From Streptomyces cellostaticus (lineage in GTDB: Bacteria; Actinomycetota; Actinomycetes; Streptomycetales; Streptomycetaceae): a DNA stretch of 64,000 bases. Both the position numbers and the translations under genes were made by a program. Positions 8,938 to 16,612 of the stretch are shown piece by piece. Below the pieces are notes generated by a model. It saw nothing but the letters and a program-made list of their open reading frames with translations, did no database searches and had not been told where the DNA came from. The stretch spans positions 262,952-326,951 of the forward strand of contig NZ_KQ948016.1 of NCBI RefSeq assembly GCF_001513965.1. The letters are read 5' to 3'. Numbering within the stretch: position 1 is the stretch's first letter; each line of letters begins with the position of its first letter.

Positions 8938-11463
8938 GTGATCCGTTACGACGCCCTGGACGCGCTGCCCGTGCGCACCGCCCTGCCCGCCCTCACCGAC
9001 GCCCTGGACACGGACGGCACCGCCGTCCTGGTGGCGCCGCCCGGCACCGGCAAGACGACGCTGGTGCCGCTGGTGCTCGCGGGGCTGGTCGGCGGGGGTC
9101 CCGCGCGGCGGGTCGTGGTGGCCGAGCCGCGGCGGATCGCGGCGCGCGCGGCGGCCCGGCGGATGGCGTGGCTGCTGGGCGAGAAGACCGGCGAGAGCGT
9201 CGGTTACACGGTGCGCGGTGAACGGGTCGTGGGGCGGCACGCGCGCGTGGAGGTCGTGACCACCGGTGTGCTGTTGCAGCGGCTGCAGCGGGACCAGGAG
9301 CTCGCGGGCGTCGATGTCGTGGTGCTCGACGAGTGTCACGAGCGGCATCTGGACGCCGACACGGTGGCCGCGTTCCTGTGGGACGTACGGCAGGCGCTGC
9401 GGCCGGAGCTGCGGCTGGTGGCCGCATCGGCGACCACGGACGCGGAGGGGTGGGCGCGGCTGCTCGGCGATGCCCCGGTGGTCGAGGCCGAGGGAGTCTC
9501 GCACCCCGTGGACGTGCTGTGGGCGCCGCCCGCGCGTCCGGTGCGGCCGCCGCACGGCATGTGGGTCGATCCGGCGCTGCTGGCACACGTGGCGTCGGTG
9601 GTGCGGCGGGTGCTGGCCGAGCGGGAGGGTGACGTGCTGTGCTTCCTGCCCGGCACGGGCGAGATCGCGCGCGTGGCCGGGCAGCTCGGCGATCTGGGGG
9701 CGGTGGATGTGCTCCAGGTGCACGGGCGGGCGCCGGCCGCCGTGCAGGACGCGGTGCTGGCGCCCGGGGAGCGGCGCCGGGTGGTGCTGGCGACGTCCGT
9801 GGCGGAGTCGTCGCTGACGGTGCCCGGGGTGCGCGTGGTGGTCGACTCGGGGCTGGCGCGGGAGCCTCGGGTGGATCACGCGCGCGGGCTGAGCGGGCTG
9901 ACGACGGTACGGGCGTCGCGGGCGGCCGGGCGGCAGCGGGCGGGGCGGGCCGGGCGTGAGGCGCCGGGTGCGGTGTACCGGTGCTGGACGGAGGCCGAGG
10001 ACGGCCGCCTGACGGCCTTTCCCACGCCGGAGATCAGGGTGGCCGATCTGACCGCGTTCGCCCTTCAGGCGGCCTGCTGGGGCGATCCGGACGCCTCGGG
10101 GCTGGCGCTGCTGGATCCGCCGCCGGGCGGGGCGATGGCAGCGGCGCGCTCCGCGCTGACAGCGGTGGGGGCGGTGGACTCGATCGGTCGGGCCACCGAG
10201 CTCGGTGTGCGGCTGGGCCGGCTGGGGGTGCACCCTCGGCTGGGGCGGGCCTTGCTGGACACGCCCGGTGAGGGTGCCTCGGTTGTCGCTCTGTTTTCTG
10301 AAGAGGTGCCACGGGACTACGGGGATGATCTCGCCGGTGCGTTGCGGCGTGCGCGGCGTGGGGGTGATGCCTACGCGGGGCGGTGGGCTGCGGAAGTGCG
10401 GCGGCTGCGGGCCGTCTCAGGGGAGTCTTCCCACCCGCGCACCCACGACCGTCGGTCAGCAGTGGACGTCCAAGCCGGGCCGGGCACCGGTGATGACAGG
10501 CTCGTCGGGCTTGTCACCGCTCTTGCCTTTCCCGAGCGTGTCGCCAGGCTCGACGGCGCGTCGTACCTCATGGCGTCCGGGACCAGGGCCGAGCTGGACG
10601 ACGGGTCCGCTCTGCGCGGGGCGCCCTGGATCGTCGTCGCCGTAGCCGATCGGCCCGGCGGAAAAGGGCACGCGCGCGTGCGGCTCGGAGCTGCCGTGCA
10701 CGAGGACGTCGCGCGGGCCGCGGCCGGTCCGCTTCTGGCGGAGCGGGACGAGGTGCACTGGGCCGACGGGGATGTCGTCGCCCGGCGTGTCGAGCGGCTG
10801 GGGGCCATCGAGTTGGCCGTGCGGCCCCTGAAGGAGGTCGATCCCGTTCTCGTGCGCGGCGCTGTCCTCGAAGGGCTGCGGCAGGAGGGGTTCGGGCTGT
10901 TGCGGTGGCCGCCGGAGGCGGAGGTGCTGCGGGAGCGGCTGGCGTTCTTGCGCACGCACCTCGGGGAGTCCTGGCCGGACGTGTCGGACGAGGCGCTGCA
11001 CGCGCGCGTGGACGAATGGCTGGAACCGGAGCTGAGCCGGACCCGGCGGCGGGCCGATCTCGGGCGGATCGACGCCGGGCAGGCGCTCGCGCGGCTGCTG
11101 CCCTGGGCGAGCGGGGAGGCCGCCCGGCTGGATGAGCTGGCGCCCGAGCGGATGACCGTACCCAGTGGGTCCAGAATCCGGATCGACTACGGGGACCCGG
11201 AGCGGCCCGTCCTCGCGGTGAAGCTTCAGGAGATGTTCGGGTTGCAGCAGACGCCGACCGTGGCAGGGGTGCCGCTGCTCGTGCATCTCCTGTCCCCCGC
11301 CGGGCGGCCCGCCGCCGTCACGGCCGACCTCGCCTCCTTCTGGAAGGACGGCTACAAGGGCGTACGCGCGGAGCTGCGCGGGCGCTATCCGAAGCATCCC
11401 TGGCCCGAGGACCCGGCGACGGCCGAGCCCACGCGGCATACCACCGCGCGGCTCAGGCGCTGA
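8938..11463 (+). CDS. hrpB: ATP-dependent RNA helicase HrpB
   Basis: An 841-residue DEAH-box helicase of the HrpB family. Motif I is APPGTGKTTLVPL, motif II is the DECH box in VVVLDECHERHLDADT, motif III is AASATTDAEG and motif VI lies in AAGRQRAGRAGREAPGAVYR. The helicase-associated domain and the HrpB C-terminal domain follow, ending in LRGRYPKHPWPEDPATAEP, the hallmark PKHPWPEDP tail of HrpB. Length agrees with the family. The start is a GTG at the first codon of the block MIRYDALDALPV. The last 11 bases overlap the end of the convergent DUF3068 gene. Confidence 0.93.
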   Translation: MIRYDALDALPVRTALPALTDALDTDGTAVLVAPPGTGKTTLVPLVLAGLVGGGPARRVVVAEPRRIAARAAARRMAWLLGEKTGESVGYTVRGERVVGRHARVEVVTTGVLLQRLQRDQELAGVDVVVLDECHERHLDADTVAAFLWDVRQALRPELRLVAASATTDAEGWARLLGDAPVVEAEGVSHPVDVLWAPPARPVRPPHGMWVDPALLAHVASVVRRVLAEREGDVLCFLPGTGEIARVAGQLGDLGAVDVLQVHGRAPAAVQDAVLAPGERRRVVLATSVAESSLTVPGVRVVVDSGLAREPRVDHARGLSGLTTVRASRAAGRQRAGRAGREAPGAVYRCWTEAEDGRLTAFPTPEIRVADLTAFALQAACWGDPDASGLALLDPPPGGAMAAARSALTAVGAVDSIGRATELGVRLGRLGVHPRLGRALLDTPGEGASVVALFSEEVPRDYGDDLAGALRRARRGGDAYAGRWAAEVRRLRAVSGESSHPRTHDRRSAVDVQAGPGTGDDRLVGLVTALAFPERVARLDGASYLMASGTRAELDDGSALRGAPWIVVAVADRPGGKGHARVRLGAAVHEDVARAAAGPLLAERDEVHWADGDVVARRVERLGAIELAVRPLKEVDPVLVRGAVLEGLRQEGFGLLRWPPEAEVLRERLAFLRTHLGESWPDVSDEALHARVDEWLEPELSRTRRRADLGRIDAGQALARLLPWASGEAARLDELAPERMTVPSGSRIRIDYGDPERPVLAVKLQEMFGLQQTPTVAGVPLLVHLLSPAGRPAAVTADLASFWKDGYKGVRAELRGRYPKHPWPEDPATAEPTRHTTARLRR

Positions 11464-12445
11464 CCGGTTCGGGTTCCGTCTCCTGCGTGGGGGCCGGGTC
11501 CTGCGGGCGGCGGCCGCGTGCCTCCAGCCAGAGGGCGAGCGAGAGGAGCAGGAGGCCGAGGATCAGGGAGCCCCGGGGCAGGTACGAGGTGAGCATCAGG
11601 ATCAGGGTGCGGTTGTGCTTGACCAGGGCGACCGTGTGCTCGATGTAGTCCTCGCGCATCTTCACGTCCCCGGCGAACGCCGTCACCTTGGCCCGGCCCC
11701 CGAGCAGGGTGCCGCCGCGCAGCTCCTCCTTGTGGAGCTCCTCGCCGAACACGGGCGCTCCGGTGACCGGTTCGACCCAGAATCTGCGGACCGTGCTGTA
11801 CCAGCGGGTGGTGCCGGTCCTGGCCACCGACTCGGGGGTGATGCCCTGCACGGGCATGACCTTCGGGAAGGGGACCTTCGTCCAGGGGACGGTCTGTTCG
11901 AAGTAGTAGACCTTCACGCCGCGGAAGGTCCGGGTGCCCTTGTAGTGGATGGGGCTGGTGGTGCGGGCCTGGGCGTCGAAGTACTCGTAGTCGCGCTTCT
12001 GGGTGAGGAAGGGCCACTTGAACTCGATGCCGTCCCTCTTGACCGTGTCGCCGTCGACCGCTTCGCCGGGGGCGTGGACGGGATCCTGACTGTGGGCGTC
12101 GAAGATGTAGCGCTCGGAGACCCTGGAGACCATCTTGCCGTCGGGGCCCTGGACGTAGGACAGGCCGTCCCAGACGACGACGGGCAGCCCCGCGCTCTTC
12201 TCGATCTTCTTGGCGGCCTCCACGTCGCCCCTCAGGGTCTGCACGATGGTGACCTTGGGGACCTTCCTGGAGCGCATGGTGCCGTAGTCGAGGAGAGTGG
12301 CGCCCTTGGCCTCCAGGACCACGTCCTGGTACTGGTTCGCCGGGATCCGGGCCAGGCGCGGAAAGGCGTACCAGCGCAGCAGCGGGGACAGCGCAGCGCA
12401 GAAGACGGCGCACGCGAGCAGGACCAGGCTTGCCTTGCGGCGCAT
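11453..12445 (-). CDS. DUF3068 domain membrane protein
   Basis: A 330-residue protein anchored at both ends: an N-terminal signal-anchor (ASLVLLACAVFCAALSPLLR) and a C-terminal membrane helix (GSLILGLLLLSLALWLEARG), with a roughly 270-residue extracellular domain between. The extracellular part (YGTMRSRKVPKVTIVQTLRG, DTVKRDGIEFKWPFLTQKRD, TGAPVFGEELHKEEL) is typical of DUF3068. Related mycobacterial and corynebacterial proteins have been discussed as envelope-associated; the function in Streptomyces is unknown. Downstream of the 44-residue peptide gene on the same strand (28-bp gap), so the two are probably one transcript. Confidence 0.85.
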   Translation of the reverse strand: MRRKASLVLLACAVFCAALSPLLRWYAFPRLARIPANQYQDVVLEAKGATLLDYGTMRSRKVPKVTIVQTLRGDVEAAKKIEKSAGLPVVVWDGLSYVQGPDGKMVSRVSERYIFDAHSQDPVHAPGEAVDGDTVKRDGIEFKWPFLTQKRDYEYFDAQARTTSPIHYKGTRTFRGVKVYYFEQTVPWTKVPFPKVMPVQGITPESVARTGTTRWYSTVRRFWVEPVTGAPVFGEELHKEELRGGTLLGGRAKVTAFAGDVKMREDYIEHTVALVKHNRTLILMLTSYLPRGSLILGLLLLSLALWLEARGRRPQDPAPTQETEPEPVSA

Positions 12446-12473
12446 TTCCGGCCTCCCTCCCGGACGGGCGCTG

Positions 12474-12608
12474 CTACGGGTGCGCGGGCACCGTCGTCAG
12501 CAGCGGCTTGGGGGATGTCCGGCCCGTTGGAGTACCCATGGCGGTGATCGTCAGGACCAGGGCGAGCGCGAGGGCGAGACCGGTCGCGGCGGCGATCAGG
12601 GCGCGCAT
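12474..12608 (-). CDS. 44-residue membrane peptide (SPW_0924-like)
   Basis: Starts MRALIAAATGLALALALVLT and ends TSPKPLLTTVPAHP, that is, one hydrophobic helix followed by a short polar tail. A GGGAGG ribosome-binding sequence stands 6 bases before the ATG. I recall a conserved Streptomyces family of this length with the same TSPKPLLTTVP tail (named SPW_0924 family); no function is known. It precedes the DUF3068 gene by 28 bp on the same strand, so a joint envelope role is an inference from position. Confidence 0.75.
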   Translation of the reverse strand: MRALIAAATGLALALALVLTITAMGTPTGRTSPKPLLTTVPAHP

Positions 12609-12707
12609 GCGGGGCCTCCCGGCGGGACGGTTCCTGATGGTTCGTCAGGTGAGGCAGGCACCGTAGCAACGGGCGGCCGAGATGAGAACAGGTTGAACGC
12701 ATGGACG

Positions 12708-12741
12708 AGGGCGCCCCTCCGCCGAGGCGGAGGGGCGCCCT
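12708..12741. terminator. GC-rich hairpin terminator after the lytic transglycosylase gene
   Basis: AGGGCGCCCCTCCGCC pairs with GGCGGAGGGGCGCCCT in a nearly perfect 16-bp stem with a minimal loop, 17 bases after the stop codon of the minus-strand lytic transglycosylase gene. There is no T-tract, as is usual for Streptomyces hairpin terminators. Confidence 0.85.
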
Positions 12742-12757
12742 GGTGTCCTCTGTGCCG

Positions 12758-14509
12758 TCAGGAGGTCGCGGACGGGCTCGGCGAGGGGCCCGCCGAGGTG
12801 TCGGCCGCGGCGACCTTCAGTTCGACGGTGAGGGTCGCGCCGCCGGTGGTGGTGATGCGGAGCAGGAAGGTGCCGGTGGTGTCGTCCGCGTACAGCTTCG
12901 GCAGGGTGAGCAGGCCCTTGGCGTCCGTCTGGAGGCCGGTGAGAGTGCGTACGGCCTTGCCGTCGGCGTCCTTGAAGTAGGGGCCCTTGTCGTTCTCGGT
13001 GGCGTCGTCGTCCGACTTGATCAGCGTGGCGGTGGTTGCGACCTTGTCCGCGACGGCGCCCTTGTACGTCGCCTTCACCTCGACCTGGTCGGCGAACTCG
13101 CCGCCCGGGGTGCAGGTCAGCGGGGTGTCGCTGGTGCGGGCGAGGGTGTCGGCGGCGCGGGCGGTGACGGTGGCCTGATAGTCGACACCCTTGGCCTTGT
13201 GGCCGACGACCGCCGTGGTGATCTTGAAGTCGCCGGTCTTCTCGCCCGCCTGGAGCGCCGGTGCGACCGCCACGCCCTTGGTGTCGGTGGCGACCGTGGC
13301 CACGGTCTCGCCGCCGGCGAAGGTGGCGTCGGTGTCGCCGGTGATGGTGAACCGGATCCTGACCTTGCCGACGGACATTCCGGCCTTGGTCTCGGCGCGG
13401 GTGCTGATCCGCTGGTCGAAGGCGTCACCGGCCATCGCGGTGAGCTTCGCGGTGCCCGCGTCCGCCAGATGGTCCACGGTGTCGGAGGGCGTGGGCGGCT
13501 TCGGCGGGACCGGCGGCTTCGGCGGCTTCGGGTCGGGGGTGTCGTTGCCGCCGCCGGGCTTGCCGGGATCCGGCTTGCTGGGGTCCGGCTTGCCGGGATC
13601 CGGCTTGCCCGGCTTCGGCTTGGTCTTCGGCGGGTCGGAGGGCTTCGGGGTGCTGTGGTGCTCGGTGCCGTCGTCGCTGCGGTGGGAGGGCACGCCGCCG
13701 GTGCCGTCGGGCACGGAGTGGGTGCCCTTGCGGTAGTACTCCAGCCAGTTCAGGACCAGGTTCAGGTAGTCCTGCGAGTTGTTGTAGCTGAGGATCGCGC
13801 TGTGCAGGCCGCCCTCGGTGGACATGTCCCAGCTGTTGCGGCACAGGTAGTGGCCCGCGGCGAGTGCGGCGTCGTAGACGTTGTTGGGGTCCTCCTTGCC
13901 GTCACCATTGCCGTCGCGGCCGGCCCAGGCCCAGGTCGACGGGATGAACTGCATCGGGCCGACGGCCTGGTCGTACTGGCTGTTGCCGTCGTACTCGCCG
14001 TGGTCGGTGTCCGGGATGAGCGCGAAGCCGTTGCCGTCGAGCTGCGGGCCGAGGATGTGTCCGATCGTCGTACCGTTGGCGTCGACGCGGCCGCCGCGGG
14101 CCTGGCCCGACTCGACCTTGCCGATGGCGGCCAGGAGTTGCCAGGGCAGGTTGCAGCCCGGCTTGGAGGAGCGCAGCTCGGCCTCGGCCTTCTTGTAGGC
14201 GTCGAGGACCGTGGCGGGGATACCGGCCTCGGCCTCGCCCCGGGAGACGGGCGTGCCCATGGTGGGCGACGGACTGGGGTTGGGGCTGTTGAGGGGCGGC
14301 AGGTCCGTGTAGTACGGCGAGTTGCCGGTGGCGTTGCCGGCGGAGGCCGCGTCCGGTACGGGGGCGCTGGCGCCGGCTGCGGCCTGTCTGCCGTGGTCCT
14401 CGCCGGTCACTCCTGGAGCCTGGGACGCGGACAGAGCCGCGACCGCTGCCGCGGCCACGGCGGTGGTCGCCGCTCCCTTGCGCAGCCGCCTGCCGAAATG
14501 CGCCGCCAT
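12758..14509 (-). CDS. Secreted lytic transglycosylase with Pro/Lys-rich linker and C-terminal beta-domains
   Basis: A 583-residue exported protein. Residues 1-37 form a signal peptide (basic start, Ala/Val-rich core, cut after an Ala-rich stretch). About residues 95-265 are a lytic transglycosylase domain of the SLT/MltB type: LPWQLLAAIGKVESGQARGG with the catalytic Glu, then YDQAVGPMQFIPSTWAWAGR, then DPNNVYDAALAAGHYLC. It cleaves peptidoglycan glycan strands. A linker of repeated DPGKPDPSKPDPGKP units follows, then two tandem roughly 110-residue domains rich in Thr/Val (the TATFAGGETVATVATDTKGV type) that look like bacterial Ig-like/adhesion modules. An Asp/Gly-rich strip DGNGDGKEDPNN could bind calcium. 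The GGGAGG before the ATG supports the start. Confidence 0.87.
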   Translation of the reverse strand: MAAHFGRRLRKGAATTAVAAAAVAALSASQAPGVTGEDHGRQAAAGASAPVPDAASAGNATGNSPYYTDLPPLNSPNPSPSPTMGTPVSRGEAEAGIPATVLDAYKKAEAELRSSKPGCNLPWQLLAAIGKVESGQARGGRVDANGTTIGHILGPQLDGNGFALIPDTDHGEYDGNSQYDQAVGPMQFIPSTWAWAGRDGNGDGKEDPNNVYDAALAAGHYLCRNSWDMSTEGGLHSAILSYNNSQDYLNLVLNWLEYYRKGTHSVPDGTGGVPSHRSDDGTEHHSTPKPSDPPKTKPKPGKPDPGKPDPSKPDPGKPGGGNDTPDPKPPKPPVPPKPPTPSDTVDHLADAGTAKLTAMAGDAFDQRISTRAETKAGMSVGKVRIRFTITGDTDATFAGGETVATVATDTKGVAVAPALQAGEKTGDFKITTAVVGHKAKGVDYQATVTARAADTLARTSDTPLTCTPGGEFADQVEVKATYKGAVADKVATTATLIKSDDDATENDKGPYFKDADGKAVRTLTGLQTDAKGLLTLPKLYADDTTGTFLLRITTTGGATLTVELKVAAADTSAGPSPSPSATS

Positions 14510-14823
14510 AGAGTGAACCCTCCCGTGGACGCCGTGCGTCCGTCTCCGTCTGACTGCCTCGCTCTGGTGTGACGGTTGACCCGGTGTTCTGGTTGCCCCT
14601 GTGTCGCCTTTCCATCCGTGCGACGCATGTTCGACCGTGTATGCGGGCCGGCAACCCAGGTGACCCTACGACAACTTGCTGTGTGTGGGGAGCCGTTCAC
14701 GCCCGGTTTTCACCGATTGGCCAACTGCTGTTGCCCCGGGCGCGCGGGTGACAGTCACGCATACTGGACCGACGTGATCACCGGATCCGGTGCCACGGCC
14801 GACGACCGTTCCAGGGGGCCCTG
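14510..14823. promoter_or_regulatory. Divergent intergenic region, lytic transglycosylase / DUF4184 gene
   Basis: These 314 bp carry promoters for both flanking genes. Several Streptomyces cell-wall hydrolase genes have a ydaO (c-di-AMP) riboswitch in their leader; I looked for its conserved blocks on the minus strand and did not find them. A TAGGGT hexamer at 14663-14668 on the minus strand (GTTGTCGTAGGGTC) resembles a -10 box. No open frame here looks coding. Confidence 0.4.
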
Positions 14824-15681
14824 TTGCCGTTCACGCTCAGCCATGCGGCGGCCGTGCTGCCCGCCATCCGGCAGGACGGCGGTGGCCGGGGACGGCTCGT
14901 GCCCGCGGTGCTCGTCGCGGGCTCCTTCGCGCCCGACATGACCTACTACGCGGCGAGTGTCCTGCCGGGCGGGATGGAATTCGGGGCGGTCACGCACTCC
15001 TTCGCCGGTGTGGTGAGCGTGGACGTGCTCATCTCCTGGGCGTTGGTGGGGCTGTGGCTGCTCGTCCGGGAGCCGCTGGTGGCACTGCTGCCCCGGGCCG
15101 GACAGGGGCGTCCGGCGGCACTGCTGCGCTGCGGTGCGCCACGCGCGCGCGTGCGGGCCGCTTCCGTCCTGTGGTGGTACGTCTCGGCGGTGCTCGGCTC
15201 GCTGACGCATGTCGTGTGGGACGCGTTCACGCATCACGACCGGTGGGGGTCGCGGCTGATTCCCGCCCTTGGGCGGAGTCTGGCGGGCATGCCGACGTAC
15301 TCATGGCTGCAGTACGGCTCGTCCGCGCTGGCCGCCGTGGTGATCACCGTGTTTGTGGTACGTGCGCTGCGGCGGGCGCCGCGCGGCGAGCCGGTGGGGG
15401 TGCCCGCGCTGTCCGTACGGGACCGGTGGCGGGCCGGTGCTGTGATCGGCGGCTGTGCCCTGGTGGGGGCGGTGCAGCGGGCGACGCAGTGGTGGGAGTA
15501 CTGGGGTGCGACCGCCAAGCCCTGGGACCTGGTGCCCACGCTGTGTTTCGGGGCGGGCGCCGGACTGGTCCTCGGGGTGCTGGTGTACGCGGCCGGGGTC
15601 AGGGTGTGGCGCCCGGCCCGGGTTCCGGGCGGTCCCGGTGGGGCGGTCGGTGCGGGCCGGGGCCGGCCGGTGGCTCGGTGA
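14824..15681 (+). CDS. DUF4184 family membrane protein
   Basis: A 285-residue integral membrane protein starting at a TTG preceded by CAGGGGG. Family markers are the N-terminal MPFTLSHAAAVLPAIR, the ASFAPDM-type segment (here AGSFAPDMTYYA), THSFAGV, LGSLTHVVWDAFTHHD and the hydrophobic helices between. The conserved His and Asp residues in SHAA, PDM, THSF and HVVWDAFTHHD resemble those of membrane-bound metal-dependent hydrolases (YdjM/LrgB-unrelated). Function is not known. Its 3' end overlaps the convergent small gene by 83 bases. Confidence 0.85.
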   Translation: MPFTLSHAAAVLPAIRQDGGGRGRLVPAVLVAGSFAPDMTYYAASVLPGGMEFGAVTHSFAGVVSVDVLISWALVGLWLLVREPLVALLPRAGQGRPAALLRCGAPRARVRAASVLWWYVSAVLGSLTHVVWDAFTHHDRWGSRLIPALGRSLAGMPTYSWLQYGSSALAAVVITVFVVRALRRAPRGEPVGVPALSVRDRWRAGAVIGGCALVGAVQRATQWWEYWGATAKPWDLVPTLCFGAGAGLVLGVLVYAAGVRVWRPARVPGGPGGAVGAGRGRPVAR

Positions 15682-16033
15682 CCGGGGCCACGAGGGCGGG
15701 TGCCACGAAGACGGTGAGGGTGCGCCGCGGGCGGGCTCTCGGGATCAGGGTGAGCAGGAGCGCGAGGTAGCCGCGGGCCAGGTCCGCCCTGACGCGCCAG
15801 CCGGGGGCGGTGCCGTCCGTCCTGGCGGCCCGTGCAGCGAGCCGGCGCCGGAGGTCCGCTGCGGTCCTACGGGCCGTCGTGGCCAGGTCGACGGGGATGC
15901 GGGCGGTGCTTGCGTCGGCCGCGAAGGGCGGGACCGGCGAGGCAGGCGTGGCCTGGGCCGAGGCGGTGTCCGCCCGGGCCGGGGCGCCGTTGCGTGCCTC
16001 GGGCGTCCGGCGGTGGAGCATGCGTATACCCAT
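15599..16033 (-). CDS. Hypothetical 144-residue protein with one hydrophobic segment
   Basis: From the ATG at 16033 the protein reads MGIRMLHRRTPEARNGAP, then a short disordered part, TARIPVDLATTARRTAADLR, and a hydrophobic stretch GYLALLLTLIPRARPRRTLT, with a Pro/Arg-rich tail. The opening MGIRMLHRRTPEA and the STARIPVDL block match a conserved Streptomyces hypothetical family as I remember it, which is why I accept it as real although the reading frame is open well upstream. The final 83 bases overlap the end of the DUF4184 gene on the other strand. Function unknown. Confidence 0.55.
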   Translation of the reverse strand: MGIRMLHRRTPEARNGAPARADTASAQATPASPVPPFAADASTARIPVDLATTARRTAADLRRRLAARAARTDGTAPGWRVRADLARGYLALLLTLIPRARPRRTLTVFVAPALVAPVTEPPAGPGPHRPPHRDRPEPGPGATP

Positions 16034-16556
16034 GCCCGCAGTGTTGCGGCTGCGGGGCTCGGGGGGCGTTTTGGCGGGGGCCACGTGAGTGAAACGCCCT
16101 CCGGGGGTTGGCCGGTTTGGGTGCGGGTGGGGTGGGCGGTCTTGCGGGGCGTAGGTGGGTGGGGGCTGTGTGCGGTGCGGTGGGTTCGGCACCGCCGGAA
16201 TGCGCCGTGGGGGTTGATCGCCGTTGCGGCGGAGAAGTTCTTGTCGCCGGTGTGCGAGAAGCAGGCGGCGGGGCAGCGGGGGGATGGCGCCGGCCTTGGC
16301 AGCCACCGGCTGCCCTAGCGGCGGAGGGAAAGCCGCTGCCTTCGGCATCCGGCCGCCCTCACAGCAGCAGAGAAGAAGCCGCCGGCCTCGGCGCCCTCCT
16401 GCCTTCGCAGCGACAGAGAATCATCCCCACGCTCGCAGCAGCAGACAACGAACCCCCGTCGACGGCACCCGCCCGCCCCCACAGCAGAGAAGAACAAGCC
16501 CCCCTCACCGCAGCAAGAGCAAAGCCCCGCGCCGAGCGCCCACCCGTTCCCGCAGT
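16034..16556. repeat. Gene-free stretch with degenerate CAGCAG-type repeats
   Basis: More than 500 bp without a credible gene. From about 16223 on, a loose motif of the form GCAGCAGAGAAGAAGCCGCC recurs at 16223, 16319, 16362, 16407, 16436, 16483 and 16512, separated by 29 to 47 bp (96 bp between the first two). The copies share an A-rich core (GAGAAGAA or variants) between GC-rich arms. Open frames here are translations of the repeats and have no protein-like features. It fills the gap before the polA terminator. Confidence 0.55.
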
Positions 16557-16601
16557 GGCGGAAGGACGTTGCCACAGGGCTGTCGGCAACGTCCCTCCGC
16601 C
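16557..16601 (-). terminator. Long hairpin terminator of polA
   Basis: GGCGGA-GGACGTTGCC pairs with GGCAACGTCC-TCCGCC: 16 paired bases with one mismatch, and the loop has its own ACAG/CTGT pairing. It stands 12 bases past the polA stop codon. No T-tract follows, which is normal in Streptomyces. Confidence 0.9.
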
Positions 16602-16612
16602 AGGGCCGGAGG

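Noticed and set aside
14510..14823. ydaO (c-di-AMP) riboswitch in the leader of the lytic transglycosylase gene
   Set aside because: Expected by analogy with other Streptomyces cell-wall hydrolases, but the conserved sequence blocks are not present.
16315..16575. Cys/Arg-rich minus-strand open frame of 86 codons before polA's end
   Set aside because: It is a translation of degenerate repeats, with no ribosome-binding site and overlapping the polA terminator.
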